64,000 bases of DNA. Origin: Rallus limicola (taxonomy: Eukaryota > Chordata > Aves > Gruiformes > Rallidae). Under the pieces are notes generated by a model that had not been told where the DNA came from, did no database searches, and saw only the letters and a program-made list of their open reading frames with translations. Below, piece after piece: positions 40,643 to 53,408 of the stretch. Every line of letters begins with the position of its first letter. Position 1 is the stretch's first letter. The position numbers were made by a program, and so were the translations under genes. The stretch is from contig JAKCOZ010000012.1 in the NCBI GenBank assembly GCA_022605955.1, positions 22,973,015 through 23,037,014 on the forward strand. The letters are read 5' to 3'.

Positions 40643-40672
40643 GTAAAGAGTCATGTTGGGCAGAGCATCCAG
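40643..40672 (+). repeat. Local 30-bp direct repeat, copy 2
   Basis: This copy includes gtaaagagtcatgttgggca and ends gagcatccag like copy 1. Sequence after both copies is loosely alike (tggttcagaggc and ggggtcagaggc) once a gap is allowed, so the duplicated unit may be longer and eroded. Confidence 0.9.
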
Positions 40673-40858
40673 GGTGGGGTCAGAGGCTGGGTGTCCTGCT
40701 TGGGAGGTTTAAGAGATGATGCTCTGCCTGGCTGAAGGAAACAGGAGCTCTGTGGTTTTTAAGAGTGGGAGAATTCTGGCTGTGTCCCACTGGTTGGTGG
40801 TGGATCATGTAGGTTGTGGAGGGAATAAGAGCAAGCAGCAGAAGTTCAGTAAATGGGG

Positions 40859-40934
40859 AACCTGCTTTGGCAGGGGAGTGGACCCAATGATGTCTGGAGG
40901 TCCTTTCCAACCCCTGTGATTCTGTGATGCTGTG
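40859..40934 (+). repeat. CR1 LINE 3' end, short
   Basis: Only the last 76 bases of the element are present: accctgctttggcagg-like start, gtggacccaatgatgtctgg, aggtcctttccaacccctgt, then gattctgtgatgctgtg tail. Confidence 0.88.
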
Positions 40935-43900
40935 GGTGGGATGCATTTGGGGGTACAGGCACGTTGCAGGTTGTGCTTAAATGGTGTATGGTGAAATCCA
41001 TGCAAAACTTCAAAAATCAGTTTTCTATCAGCCCTTAAAACATGGACCTGAAATTCTGGGCCAGAGTACACAGGTTTTACATCTGAAGGCTGATTCTGAG
41101 TCCAGAATAAATAAAATACAATGCCTGAATGAGTCAACTGCTGTTTAAAGGTGTTTGTTGATGTACCCACCATGTGTCGGGCCATGATGCTTCATGGATT
41201 GAGAGGACCACAACCTTTGAAGAGAAGCTTGTGGCACCTGCTTCATTTGCAGAAATTAGTCTTAATACTTGACATTCTCAGGTTTAGTGATAGTTGATAG
41301 AACGTTTTGAGAGTAATCAGGAGCATGAATTGATGCTCAGATGGATGTTTAATTAAAAAAGGTGGCAGCTTTGAAGTTCATGCTTGAATAAACTTGAGGC
41401 TGAAATGTGGGTCTATACCCAAGTGAACCTTGACAGCAAATCTGGAGAGGGGAAAACCCACTCTGTAGTAGCTCTGATTCCCTCCTAGTTGTTTTGGGCA
41501 GTTGGGGCCATCACAGTGTTGGTAATGGTGCTGAATTTCTGAAGATGAAAGCAGATCTTGCAGTTCAGCCAGGATGTCATGTGGCCAGGGGATGCAAAAA
41601 CTGCTTTGGGAAAAGGAGCAGGGAGGTGATGGAGGATATGTGCCTGTTTGAGACCTCCAGGAGCTGAACCCCAGGTGATGCTGGGGTCCTTCAAACTTCG
41701 GTGCCATCTGTGAACAGACATGGTGGGGTGGTGAAAGTGCCTCCTGGAAATCTCTTCTCCTTCCTCCCCATGAATTTCTGGAGGGTTCAGCCACTGCCCT
41801 GTGTGAGCAGGGAGGAAGAGGAGGGTAAATCCATGCTTATGTCCAAAGCAAAGGCATGCAGGAGCTTGAGCCCCACGGTGGGGTGGGGCTGGTGATAACC
41901 ACAGTTTGGAAGCTGGGATGTCATGGTAAGTTGGGCTTTGGGAAGATGCCAGTCCTCTTGCATCCCTCACTCTTATGTATGAGCAGCTGGAAGCAGCTCC
42001 CCCACCACTGACAAGTGGAAAAATCCCAGACAATGCCAGGAGACAAAGAAGGTGAGAAGGTTACAGGTTGCTATAGGGTGGTTCAGCTCTTTGTCTATAG
42101 GTAGACAGACAGACAAGGGCTGTTGGAAGAGGTTTGTAAGCAGGCAGGAGGCAAGGAGGGCACGGTGAGCAAGGGTGACTGCAATGACTGCTGCTCTCCT
42201 CCTGCTTCCTTCACTCCTGTTGCCAAAAATGGTGGTGGTAGTCTAGCCTGAAGGTTACCTTTACCCTGGGAGGTCTCATCCTCCTGGAGGTTTTGCCTCC
42301 AGGCAGCTGCACCCTCTGCAGCATCCCCAGGATGAGCTCCCCAGTGCAGGGGCACCAGAAAGGAGCAATTTTGGAAAAGCTAGAGGACTTCTGTTCAAAG
42401 TCTGCAGTCTTAGCTGTTTAAACCCATGTCTTTGCTGTTGGGGGAACAGAGGTGACCCCAGGAGCAGGAGCTGGGTTGTGGTTTTATAGTGGAGGCTTAA
42501 AGAAAAAAGCCAGCAGGTTTTGGTGGATGGAGGACATGCAGGAGGTAGCTAGTGGATCTCAGTGGAATTTCTTAGTGTGGCTACCCTACTTGTAGCATCT
42601 TAACAGCAGTGCAGTGTTTGCAGTGGAGAATTCAGCACTTGCCACTCACTAATTAACAATTTCAGCTTGCCTTGGCTTTGGCAGAGATGGCTCTGCTGCC
42701 TGGTCCATCCTGGGTTCTTAGGGACCGCAGGGATGTGGATGCTCCTGGTGCCATTCCCAACCTTTGGGCACAGGCACATACCTCTGCATGGCCAGTGTGC
42801 AGGAAGCAGAGGGTGGCTGATGCTGTCAGGAGGGATTGATTCTTCCTGCTGTGGCACCTTGTAACGTGCACAGGTCGGGTGCTGGTTGTGTTCCAGTTCT
42901 CTGTTCTCAGCATCTGTGGAAGATGCAGTGTGCTGTGGCTGTGTCCAAGCACATTCCCTGCTGACACTCCTTTGGCTTTAATTAAAGAGTCAGTCAGTGT
43001 AGGGGTTTGCTGTCCAAGCAAACAAGCATGGATTTAGGAAGGGGAGGATTTGTTTTTGGACATCACGCTGTCTAAATAGATGGTGTCTAGTGATGCACCC
43101 CTCCTCCCCCACAGCCACATCCAGGGGATGCTGCAGCCTCAGCCTGGTGCTTCTGGGCTGTGTTTTATTATAGAATTCTTTATGTTTCTCATTTTAAAAT
43201 AAAGCCCTTTCTTCCCGTTGTTAGTCCACACAGTTGCTCAGGGCATATAAATTGTGTTAATAAATGAGCAAAGCGCCCTGGTGAGTGAATTGGCTTCCTG
43301 GAGAAGTCATAAATTTGGAGAGGATGATGCTCCACAGCCAGCACAGGGGTCTGCTTCCCAACACCGTGCCTGGAAACCCCAAGGGATGGGGAGAGGTCCT
43401 CGTGTCTGGCAATTCGGGGTTCCTGCTGGAGGTGAGATGGTGTGAGGGACCCTCTCCAGTCTGGAGAAGGGCTGGAAAAAGCAGGCACAAACCCCCCAGC
43501 TCATCAACAAGCATGCTGGTGAGCAGCAGCAGGGCCAGAAGAGCCTATAATTTAGGGAAGAGCTCATATTTTTTCCCCCTGTTTCTGCCATGCTACAGCT
43601 TGTCCCCACTCAGCCTCTGCTCCTCGTTGTGCCCTTGGTGTGTTAATATCAACACGTTAATTATCAGCGCTGCTGGGGGGGAGCTGCTGTGCCCTGCGTG
43701 TCCTCTGTGCCATCCATAGCTCATGTGACAGGGCCTTGGGCTGCTCCCACGGTAGGAAGTGACTGGGGAGAGGGTGATGCTTCCCTTTGCCTCCCAGCTT
43801 TCCTGCTGGGATCAGCAGCTGCTGGTTTTCCTGGAAAAGCAGCATCCTACCCCCTGGCTCTGCCCTGTTCGTAAGCAGAGTGTGTGCCCTCAAATGAGAG

Positions 43901-44806
43901 AGGGGGCAGTGATTTGCTAGGAGCAATTTTGGAGTGATGTTGGGTGATCAGGAGAGCAGGAAAGGCTGGGAACTGCCTTGCTTGATAGCAGCTGTGTTGG
44001 TTTTAAGACCCCATCAACAGTTTGCTCCCTTTTTATAGTTTTTTCCCCATTGCTTCCAGGCATTTTCCCATTAGGATTAATGAAGTCGAGCACAATGCCA
44101 CAAGCAGTTCATTGCAGTGATTGGTTAATGTTTCAGCTGCTGAAAGCTGGGGAGGCCACATGTGTTGAGCAGCTCCTGTTTCCACGCTGGCTCTTGAGCA
44201 TCTTCTCTAGATGCACCCTCCCTGCTTCTGCCAGTGCTGAAGATGGGGCTGCTTCCATAGCCAAGAAGCAAATCCGATGTTAAAACCCTCTCCAGCCTGC
44301 TAACCGAGGTGTTTGGGCAATAAATAAACCAGCAGACAGAGTGTATAATGGTTTCCTGTGGGCTGGGAGTCCCTTGGGTGTCCCTGGGTCCCTGAGAGCT
44401 GGAGCTTGGCTACAAGGGGACCGGAGTCCATGCCATGTGGGTACCCATCCAGCACACTTTCATCACCGCAGCTCCAGCAGACCGTTTCCAGCCGAGTCAT
44501 GCTCTGTGCTTAGGAGAGGCTCCGAGCTGGTTGGTTTTGCATGGCTGAGCATTAAAGGATATTTCCAGCACTTGTTTGCCAGGAAAATACAGCATCAAAG
44601 GCCCTTTGCTAATTAATTGTAATGGCAGGAGGAAGGGGAGGGAATTGCTTTCCCATCATGGCCGCTGTGAAGATGCTCTTGAAAGAGCAAATAAAAACCA
44701 CGTGGATGCTGCTGGGGTGAGGAGGCTGTTGAAGGATACTGTTTGCTGTGAGGAAAAACACTTGTCACTGAGCAGAACAAACAAACTTCTCCCTTTTCTT
44801 TTGCAG

Positions 44807-44863
44807 GGTCGTCATGTTAAAACAGGCCAGCTTGCTGCTATTAAGGTTATGGACGTCACCGGG
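44807..44863 (+). CDS. TNIK: TNIK exon 3 (kinase N-lobe, ATP-binding lysine)
   Basis: This 57-base exon encodes 19 codons, GRHVKTGQLAAIKVMDVTG, equal to human TNIK residues 42-60. It follows a pyrimidine-rich acceptor ending ttgcag and is followed by a gtaatg donor; both boundaries are phase 0. The AAIK lysine (Lys54 in human numbering) is the residue that anchors ATP phosphates, and mutation of it gives the classical kinase-dead form. The exon ends in Gly where MAP4K4 and MINK1 have Glu, which favours TNIK. TNIK is a cytoplasmic and nuclear Ste20-type Ser/Thr kinase that acts as a Rap2 effector, binds TRAF2 and NCK, signals to JNK and the cytoskeleton, and phosphorylates TCF4 in Wnt transcription. 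The glycine-rich loop should be on exon 2, which I do not find in the upstream 44.8 kb. Confidence 0.95.
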
Positions 44864-46911
<2,048 letters not shown>

Positions 46912-48535
46912 TGAAATCCCCAAGCCTGGGGTCATCCTCTTACCATCACCTGTATTGCACAAAAAACAGCCTTAGTTTGCATCTGTCTTTTGAAATGGTG
47001 GCTCTGAAAAGGCTCTTCCTGCACTGCAAGACGCTCCTCTGCTTCACCATAAAACCTCTGCAGAGCAACGATAAAAACATCCTTCTTTGGGATTGTTATT
47101 AACATTGTGTTTATTACAGTACCCAATGGTGAATTATTCTGTCCTAGGAAAATAAAAGGCATCAAAAACTCCCCAACAAACCCCAGTTGGAGGGAGCTGG
47201 GAGCATTGCTGGGAAGATGGATGCTGGGGGCAGGGATGCTGGGTGTGCATGATTCCTGCCAGCTCTCGGCACCGCTTCGCATGCTTAATGTTTCATGGAG
47301 CTGGTGGAGGCACATAAAGAGGAGGGGGATGGAGAAGGGAGGGCTGAGAGGGGGTCTATGGCTGTTCAGCCATTTCAGTGAAGACCCCTCGTGCTGCTGA
47401 ACGGCTGCAAGCTGCTTTGCCTCTTCAGCAATCCCTGCCTGCTTCTTGTCAGCGGCTTTTCAGTTATTAATTGGGCATTCCCAGACTGCAGAGGACAGGG
47501 TTTAAATCCACTGCCTATCTCCAGGGGTGATCAGAGCCCATCTCCTCACTGGCAGCCGGTGCTCATGGGGCAGCAGGCACCATGGGTTGGGGCTCCGGAC
47601 GCTGCTGTAAGGGGGAGGAAAAATCAATTCAAGTTCCTGGGCTGTTGGGCTCGGCTGTGCTGAGAGGAGGGTGCAGAGCAGCAGCCTACAGTGCCCACAT
47701 CATCTGTTTGAGACCCCATTTCCCTTAGGGTGATGCTGGAGGGAAGGCTACCTTTGAGTTACCTTACATGTAACGAGCTGGATGCTGTCCTGTGCTCTAA
47801 ATAGCATTTATTTCCTCCCAGTCTTGTAAATCCCAGTCCTGACTGACCCACACATGGCTTCAAATGTCTTTCTGTGCCTGAACGAGATCACTAATGCCAG
47901 TTATTTCCCTAGTGACCCACGGTTCACCTGGGAGGCTGTGGAGATGCTGGAGGGCAGCAGAACTCTCTTTCCTTTAGTTTCCAGCTGATCTAGGATTTAT
48001 TTTAATATGAGTCTCAGCTGTTTGCCCCTTGTCACCATGCCAGAGCATGGCTGTGGGAACCAGGGGGGTGGAGGACATTCCTCCCTGTCACCTGGGACAG
48101 CAGTGGAGCTGGTGGGCTTCTGCGCTGCTTTGTTACCCAAGATGTTCTGATATGCTGAATTATTGGGAAGACTTGGGGGCTTGAACTCCTGGAGAGATAT
48201 TGTACAGGGGGTTATTTTTGGTGGGAACTTGTAAGAAAAGCCATGTTTGTTGCAGCTGGCCTGGGATTGAACAAGGAGAAAGCTGTCAAGCTGAGAAATG
48301 GCTTTTCATCCCATGGAATTCTGTTTGGCTTTAGCTGTTTATAATCTGGGGTGGGTTTTTTTAAAAAAAGAAAGGTAAAATAGCAAACCAACCCACAACA
48401 TTTCCCCTTGTTCTCCTGGACTGCCTGAGGGGGGAAAAAATACCCATCAACTGTGTGCCAAAGCCCTCGATAGTGAGAAATGCCTGCTGAGCCAGGCTCT
48501 GCGCGGTGCCTTTATGCCCATTGGCATTGGGCTTA

Positions 48536-48833
48536 TCATAGAATCATAGAATTTTCTGGGTTGGAAGGGACCCCAAGAATCACAGAGTTCCAACCCACCT
48601 ACCACAGGCAGGGTCACCAACCTCCAGGCCTGGATCTACAACGAGGCTGCCCAGGGCCCCATCCAACCTGGCCTGGAACACCTCCAAGGATGGAGCATCC
48701 ACCACCTCTCTGGGCAGCCTGTTCCAGCCTCTCACCCACCACACTCTTAAGGGGAAGTAAAGAACTTCTCCCTAATATCTCATCTAACCCTTCCCTCCTT
48801 CAGCTTTAATCCATCCCCCTTGTCCTGCCACGG
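48536..48833 (-). repeat. CR1 LINE 3' fragment
   Basis: Plus-strand text reads tcatagaatcatagaatttt, gggttggaagggaccccaag, ccaccacctctctgggcagc and cagctttaatccatccccct, the inverse of a CR1 end. It includes the caacctccaggcctggatct block also present in the 62.8-kb copy, so these two are close relatives. Confidence 0.93.
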
Positions 48834-49399
48834 TTTGACCAGGCTTAGCACAGGTTGACCAGGGAAGAGAGTTTGGATTTTTTCCTTCCCTTTAGCTCTG
48901 GTGCAAAGAGCTCTCTGCACACACCAGCGTTAATAATATAATGGGTTTTAAATGATTTGCCCACCCAGAGCAGCTCAAATGTCAAAAAAGAGAAGCTCAA
49001 TAGAAAACTCCTTGGATAGAGAAGCTCTTTTGTCACATCCTTGTGGTGACGAAGTGGCAGAGGATGCTGTAGGTGTGGTGTCACCTTCAGTTGGCCAAAG
49101 TCAGGAGGAGAGCCTGGGCTTTCTCCCTGCAGGTCCCCCAGCTGTGCAAGTGTTGGTTGATGTTTATCACCATCTGTGCTGCTCATCTCTTGCCCCCTGG
49201 GAGAGGCAGATTAGATCATCTGGATTTCCTCCCAGGCCAGCTACCTCTCCTCTCCATTTTGGGGTCCTTCCCATGGGCTAGTTAAAAAAATAACACCACA
49301 AAAACTGCTTCCATTGCATGGAAGGGATGTGAGGGGTCTGTTCCCACAGAGAGCTCCCCAGCCTGGGAGGAGAGGTGTGCTGGTGTCTCTGTTAAATAG

Positions 49400-49650
49400 C
49401 TGTTGTTTCCCAATCTGATTGAATTAGGACTTGCCCGCTCTCTATCAGTCATGCCGCAGCAGATAAAGGGCTTGTTTATTTTTCATTGGCCCTTTGTTGA
49501 AATAAAACGGTTTCTGATAATGCCCAAGTAATTCTTTTTATCGACATTCAGGAGGCTGATAGGGAAATACAAACCAGGGCAGCTCTTTCAGTGGAGATTA
49601 AGATCTCTGGGAAGCGCAGCAGGCTCCTGACATGAAGTATTGTCATCGCT
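49400..49650. other. Candidate conserved noncoding element in intron 4
   Basis: It contains cagataaagggcttg (a GATA-type core), ttgaattagg-like and ttaatta-poor but TAAT-adjacent motifs, and ggccctttgttgaaataaaa, an ACAAAG/CTTTGT core that TCF/LEF and SOX proteins can bind. There are no repeats in it. Confidence 0.25.
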
Positions 49651-50200
49651 TCCGCCCTGGTGATGAGCAGGTCTTGCGGTGCCGCCGCTCACCCCGACAG
49701 ACAAGCTTATTCATCAGACAAGTTTTCCTCAAGTTAGAGGGATGCATGGAGTGTAGTTTAACAGAGGCCACCAGAGATGTGTGTTACAAAGCTGGGAAAA
49801 AATGAAACAAAAGTCATAGGGACAGCCCTCAGGGAGCATTTTATAGGAGAGCTAAAAAATTAGGAAGTAGGGTTATTTCTGTGTTGGATGAGTGTTGATT
49901 TTGTGGGGGTGCTTTGGGCATTTGGGAGGGATTGTGTGTGTCTTGAACTGAGATGAGGTGATTGTACAAGGGGGCAAAGAGAGGATCAGCTGGTGAAACT
50001 GGGGGAGTGACCTGGGCGATGGTGAGGACCCAGTTTTATCAGTTAACCGCTGCTTCTGGGAGTTCAGTGCCTTGAATTCCCCTTGCACATCTCAGATCTA
50101 AGGTGCAGCACGTCAGGCTGCACTTAACCCAGGGGGTTGTCTTGTAATCTTTGGGGTTTGTGGTGGTGGGAGATGGGACATACATTAGGATGCATGAACT

Positions 50201-50542
50201 TGATGGGGATCTTATTAATGGTTATAAATATCTCAAGTGTGGGACACAGAAGGAAATGGCCAGCCTCTATTCTATGGTCTGTGGAGACAGGACAGGGGGC
50301 AACAGCTTCAAGCTGGAACGCAGGAAGTTCTGCACCAATATGCAGAAGAACTTCTTCAGGGTGAGGGTGATGGAGTACTGGGAGAGGCTGCCCAGGGGGG
50401 TGTGGAGTATCCTTCTCTGGAGACATTCAAGCCCCCCCATCTGAATGCTGACCTGTGTGACATGTCCTAGGGACCCTGCTTTGGCAGGGGGGTTGGACTC
50501 TATGATCTCTAGAGGTCCCTTCCAACCCCTATGATTCTGTGA
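50201..50542 (+). repeat. CR1 LINE fragment, ORF2 C-terminal end plus 3' UTR
   Basis: It starts at gatggggatcttattaatgg within ORF2 (LINGYKYLKCGTQ in translation), continues with RRKFCTNMQKNFFRVRV and RLPRGVW, then the 3' UTR landmarks ggttggactctatgatctct and agaggtcccttccaacccc. It is near-identical in layout to the inverted copy at 13.4 kb. Confidence 0.92.
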
Positions 50543-51797
50543 AGGTGACCAGATCCCAAAGGACCCCGTCCCGAGCACAGCACTTGTCTTGACAGCTGCT
50601 GGAAGCTGCAGGTCCCTGCTTTGTTCCCATGCATTAACACACCCCGTGTGTTCGTAGGGCCACTCAGCTGTGTGTTTCTGATCTGCCCTTGCTGTCCATG
50701 CTGCACCGAAGCCATTGATGGAGAAGCCCCACCATGCCCGGGTACCAGGTTTGGGCTGGAGAGGGCATGCAGAGTGCGGAGGCAGTGCAGTGGCTGGAGG
50801 CAGAGCCCACCCAGGGCAGAGCCCGCCCTGTACCATACCATACGTGGTCCCCAAGGGCCAGCCGCGCTGTCTGCCGATGGATGGCTGCCATGGCAACCCT
50901 GCCTGCGCCCGGAGCTGCATCTGTCACGGAGGCAGGAAAAAAAATTGCTAATAGGCAGGTTGCCAAATACCTGCTCGTGGCAGAGCACTGCAGGGCAGCC
51001 ACCGGGGTGCCCTCTGTGGGGTAATCTGGGGCGGGTGTGGGGAGGAAGGAACTGGGGTGATGTTGGACTGGAGGCTAAGCTGGGATGGCTGCAGCTGTTC
51101 CATGCTCAGGATTGTCACCGCGTACTTGCGATGTGCTTTTTGTGTCGAACCATAGGGACCCGCTGAACAGCTGTGGGGTGGTGTGAACAAGGTCACAGTG
51201 AGGATTTGGAGAGCAAAAAAGGGGGCAGCAAGGCTCCCTTGGAGATGGAGCACGAGCTGTTGAAGCACCGGGTTGTACCTGTGCAGTTTAGAGCAGGATC
51301 GCTTTTGTTCTGCTTGTAGGCGCTGAACGGTGTATTGGGGCAGTTGCTGATACCTTGCACCACAGGGATTAAAAATTTGAGAAGTGGACAGGTTTTGGGT
51401 GAGCTGTAAATCCTCTCTAGTCTGGGGAGGTGTGGAGGGGGCAGGGCTGCTCCTCCAGCTCCCGACTCAGAGCCCATGGTTAACAGAGAGGCTTTCTGCT
51501 GCTGTCTGGCTACATAAGCCAACGCTGTTTACTTCCCACTCCTCTTCAAAGCGATGTCAGTGCTGTAAACACCACAAGGCTGTGAGCCTGGCTCTTTTCA
51601 CTGCCATCCTGAAGCCCACAGCTTTCACCCTGCCCAGGACCCGTGGCAGCAGCTGCCTGCTGGCTCCCTCAGGGGCATGGGTGGCTTGGCTGGCTGCAGA
51701 GTGCAGGGAGATAGAGGCAGGGCACAGCCAGGCAAGTTCTTTCCTCGTGAATATGTGCCCAAGCACTGTGCTTGCAGTGTGCTCATCTTCAAGGTAC

Positions 51798-52183
51798 AGG
51801 CTGGTTTGGGTTGGAAGGGACCTCAGACCCCTGCCAGTATCACCCCTGCTGTGGGCGGGGTCACCCTCCACTAGCCCAGGGTGCCCAAAGCCCCATCCAA
51901 CCCGACCCTGAACCCTGCCAGCAATCCAGGGGCAGCCCCAGCTTCTCTGGACACCCCATGCCAGAGCCTCACCAGCTGCACAGGGAAGAGCTTCTTCGTT
52001 ATATCTAAACTTTCAGTTTAAACCTTGCCATGTCCCTCCTTGCCCTTGTCACCAGCCCCTCTCCAGCTTTCCTGGAGCCCCTTTAGGGACTGGAAGAGGC
52101 TGTGAGGTCTCCCTGGAGCCTTCTCCTCTCCAGGCTGAACCAACCCAACCCTCACAGCCTGTCTCTAGAGCAGAGGTGCTTCA
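51798..52183 (-). repeat. CR1 LINE fragment, diverged
   Basis: The reverse-complement CR1 signature begins ggctggtttgggttggaagg, then gacctcagacccctgcc, cccagggtgcccaaagcccc, gaagagcttcttcgttat, and tcctctccaggctgaacc. It is more GC-rich and more diverged than the other copies and includes the ORF2-end region marked by aggctgtgaggtctccctgg. Confidence 0.88.
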
Positions 52184-52844
52184 GCTACAGAGACATGCTC
52201 TTGCCACAGAGTATTCTGGTTGCTGCTTAATACCAATTCAGTGGCTGTTTCTGAAATGGGCATCAACTCTTCTGCTGATCCAGGTACTTACTGAAGGTCT
52301 CTGTGGCTTTTTAATGCTCAGTCACTGGCTGCAGGTGCCACAATGCATGTGATGAAGGTACCTTTTTGCAAGGGAGCCAGCCTGTGTGATGGGGTGGGAG
52401 GCTTGGGTGGCCTGTGCATACAGGACTGCGTTGCACCCAGGTTCTGTTCACACACACAAAGCACTTCCAGTGGCGTTCAGCCTGGGGATGTTGTGTGCTT
52501 GCTTTCTGTATTTGAAAAAAAACAACCCAAAAGTTAAAAAAACCCTGGTTTTAATTGTTAGTGGGATGAGGATTAGGAAGACAGAAGGATTTGGCTGGTG
52601 GAATAAAGGAGTTGGAGTATTTTGGGAGTGGGACAAGCTGGAGTGGTTCACCATCAGCTGGACTGGGGATGCTCAGGTTTGAGCCTTTCCAGGCGATGTG
52701 CAGCAGTGATGGGAGCAAAGGGCTTCCTGGCCATTCCCAAACTGGGGGGGGAAGCGGTGGTTGATCTGAAAGCTGCAGAGGCTCTTTAAACAAGGAATTT
52801 GTGGGAGAGCAGGGCATGGAAATTTACAGCTCCTGCCTCTGAGT

Positions 52845-53060
52845 TTGCTGTGCTTATGAAGTTTGCTGTCACTCTGATATGAAGAGCAAAGTAAATGCTA
52901 AATGAACTGTATTTAAAAATACTTCCTCAATAAATGGCCTTGCAAATTAAATTTCAGAAGATGATCTTACCTTTAGCCCGTTTGATGATAATTTTAATTA
53001 TGGTTAATAAAAATTCAATCTGCATTTCGAGTTTATTGTCTCACCCCTTCATGGCTTCAT
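52845..53060. other. Candidate conserved noncoding element in intron 4
   Basis: An AT-rich segment with ggccttgcaaattaaatttc and gataattttaattatggtta holds several overlapping homeobox cores and ends abruptly at ordinary intron sequence. It has no repeat content. Confidence 0.25.
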
Positions 53061-53385
53061 CCCTTAACAAGATTGGCAGTGATGCAAGTGTGTGCAGGGC
53101 AAAGCACTCCTGGAGATGTAGAATTGGAAGGAGATATGTTAGTGTAAGTGCTCTTTGAAGCCTTTTATATGCATATTGTCCTTTGTCCTAAAGTCAGCTG
53201 GAGCTTTTTTTTCCCCTGGGAGACTGTTTGTTGGTTTGCAATCAAAATATACCCATAGGATGTTGGTACATTGATATTATGTCATTATCTACCTTATTTT
53301 AGTCCATCTCTAGTGCTTACTTGTCCATACTGGTGGCAGTGTACTCTCCTATCTCATGGCCATCCTTCCTTTGGCTGGCTGAACA

Positions 53386-53408
53386 TCTTCTCAGATCCTC
53401 TGAGAAGA
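53386..53408. repeat. Perfect inverted repeat, 10-bp stem
   Basis: Arms tcttctcaga and tctgagaaga are exact reverse complements separated by the three bases tcc. No T-run follows, so it is not a terminator. Confidence 0.85.

Larger units (their letters stand above)
1..44806 (+). other. TNIK: TNIK intron 2, 3' part (start outside window)
   Basis: At least 44.8 kb upstream of exon 3 contain no exon I recognise. I looked for the glycine-rich loop exon (GNGTYGQVYK followed by a donor) and for the N-terminal MASDSPARS exon and found neither, so both should lie 5' of this window. This agrees with TNIK being a large vertebrate gene with very long 5' introns. The interval holds a CpG island, ten CR1 fragments, one solo LTR, several microsatellites and unique-looking AT-rich blocks; these are listed separately. 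Reading frames in it are short, lack domain similarity I can name, and overlap on both strands. Confidence 0.8.

Noticed and set aside
1..44806. Search for TNIK exon 1 or 2 in the upstream part
   Set aside because: No sequence able to encode GNGTYGQVYK followed by a donor, nor the N-terminal exon, was found by eye; the CpG island does not encode it.
50267..50920. A 217-codon open frame on the minus strand
   Set aside because: It runs antisense through the 50.2-kb CR1 copy and adjacent sequence, so it is a shadow of repeat DNA.
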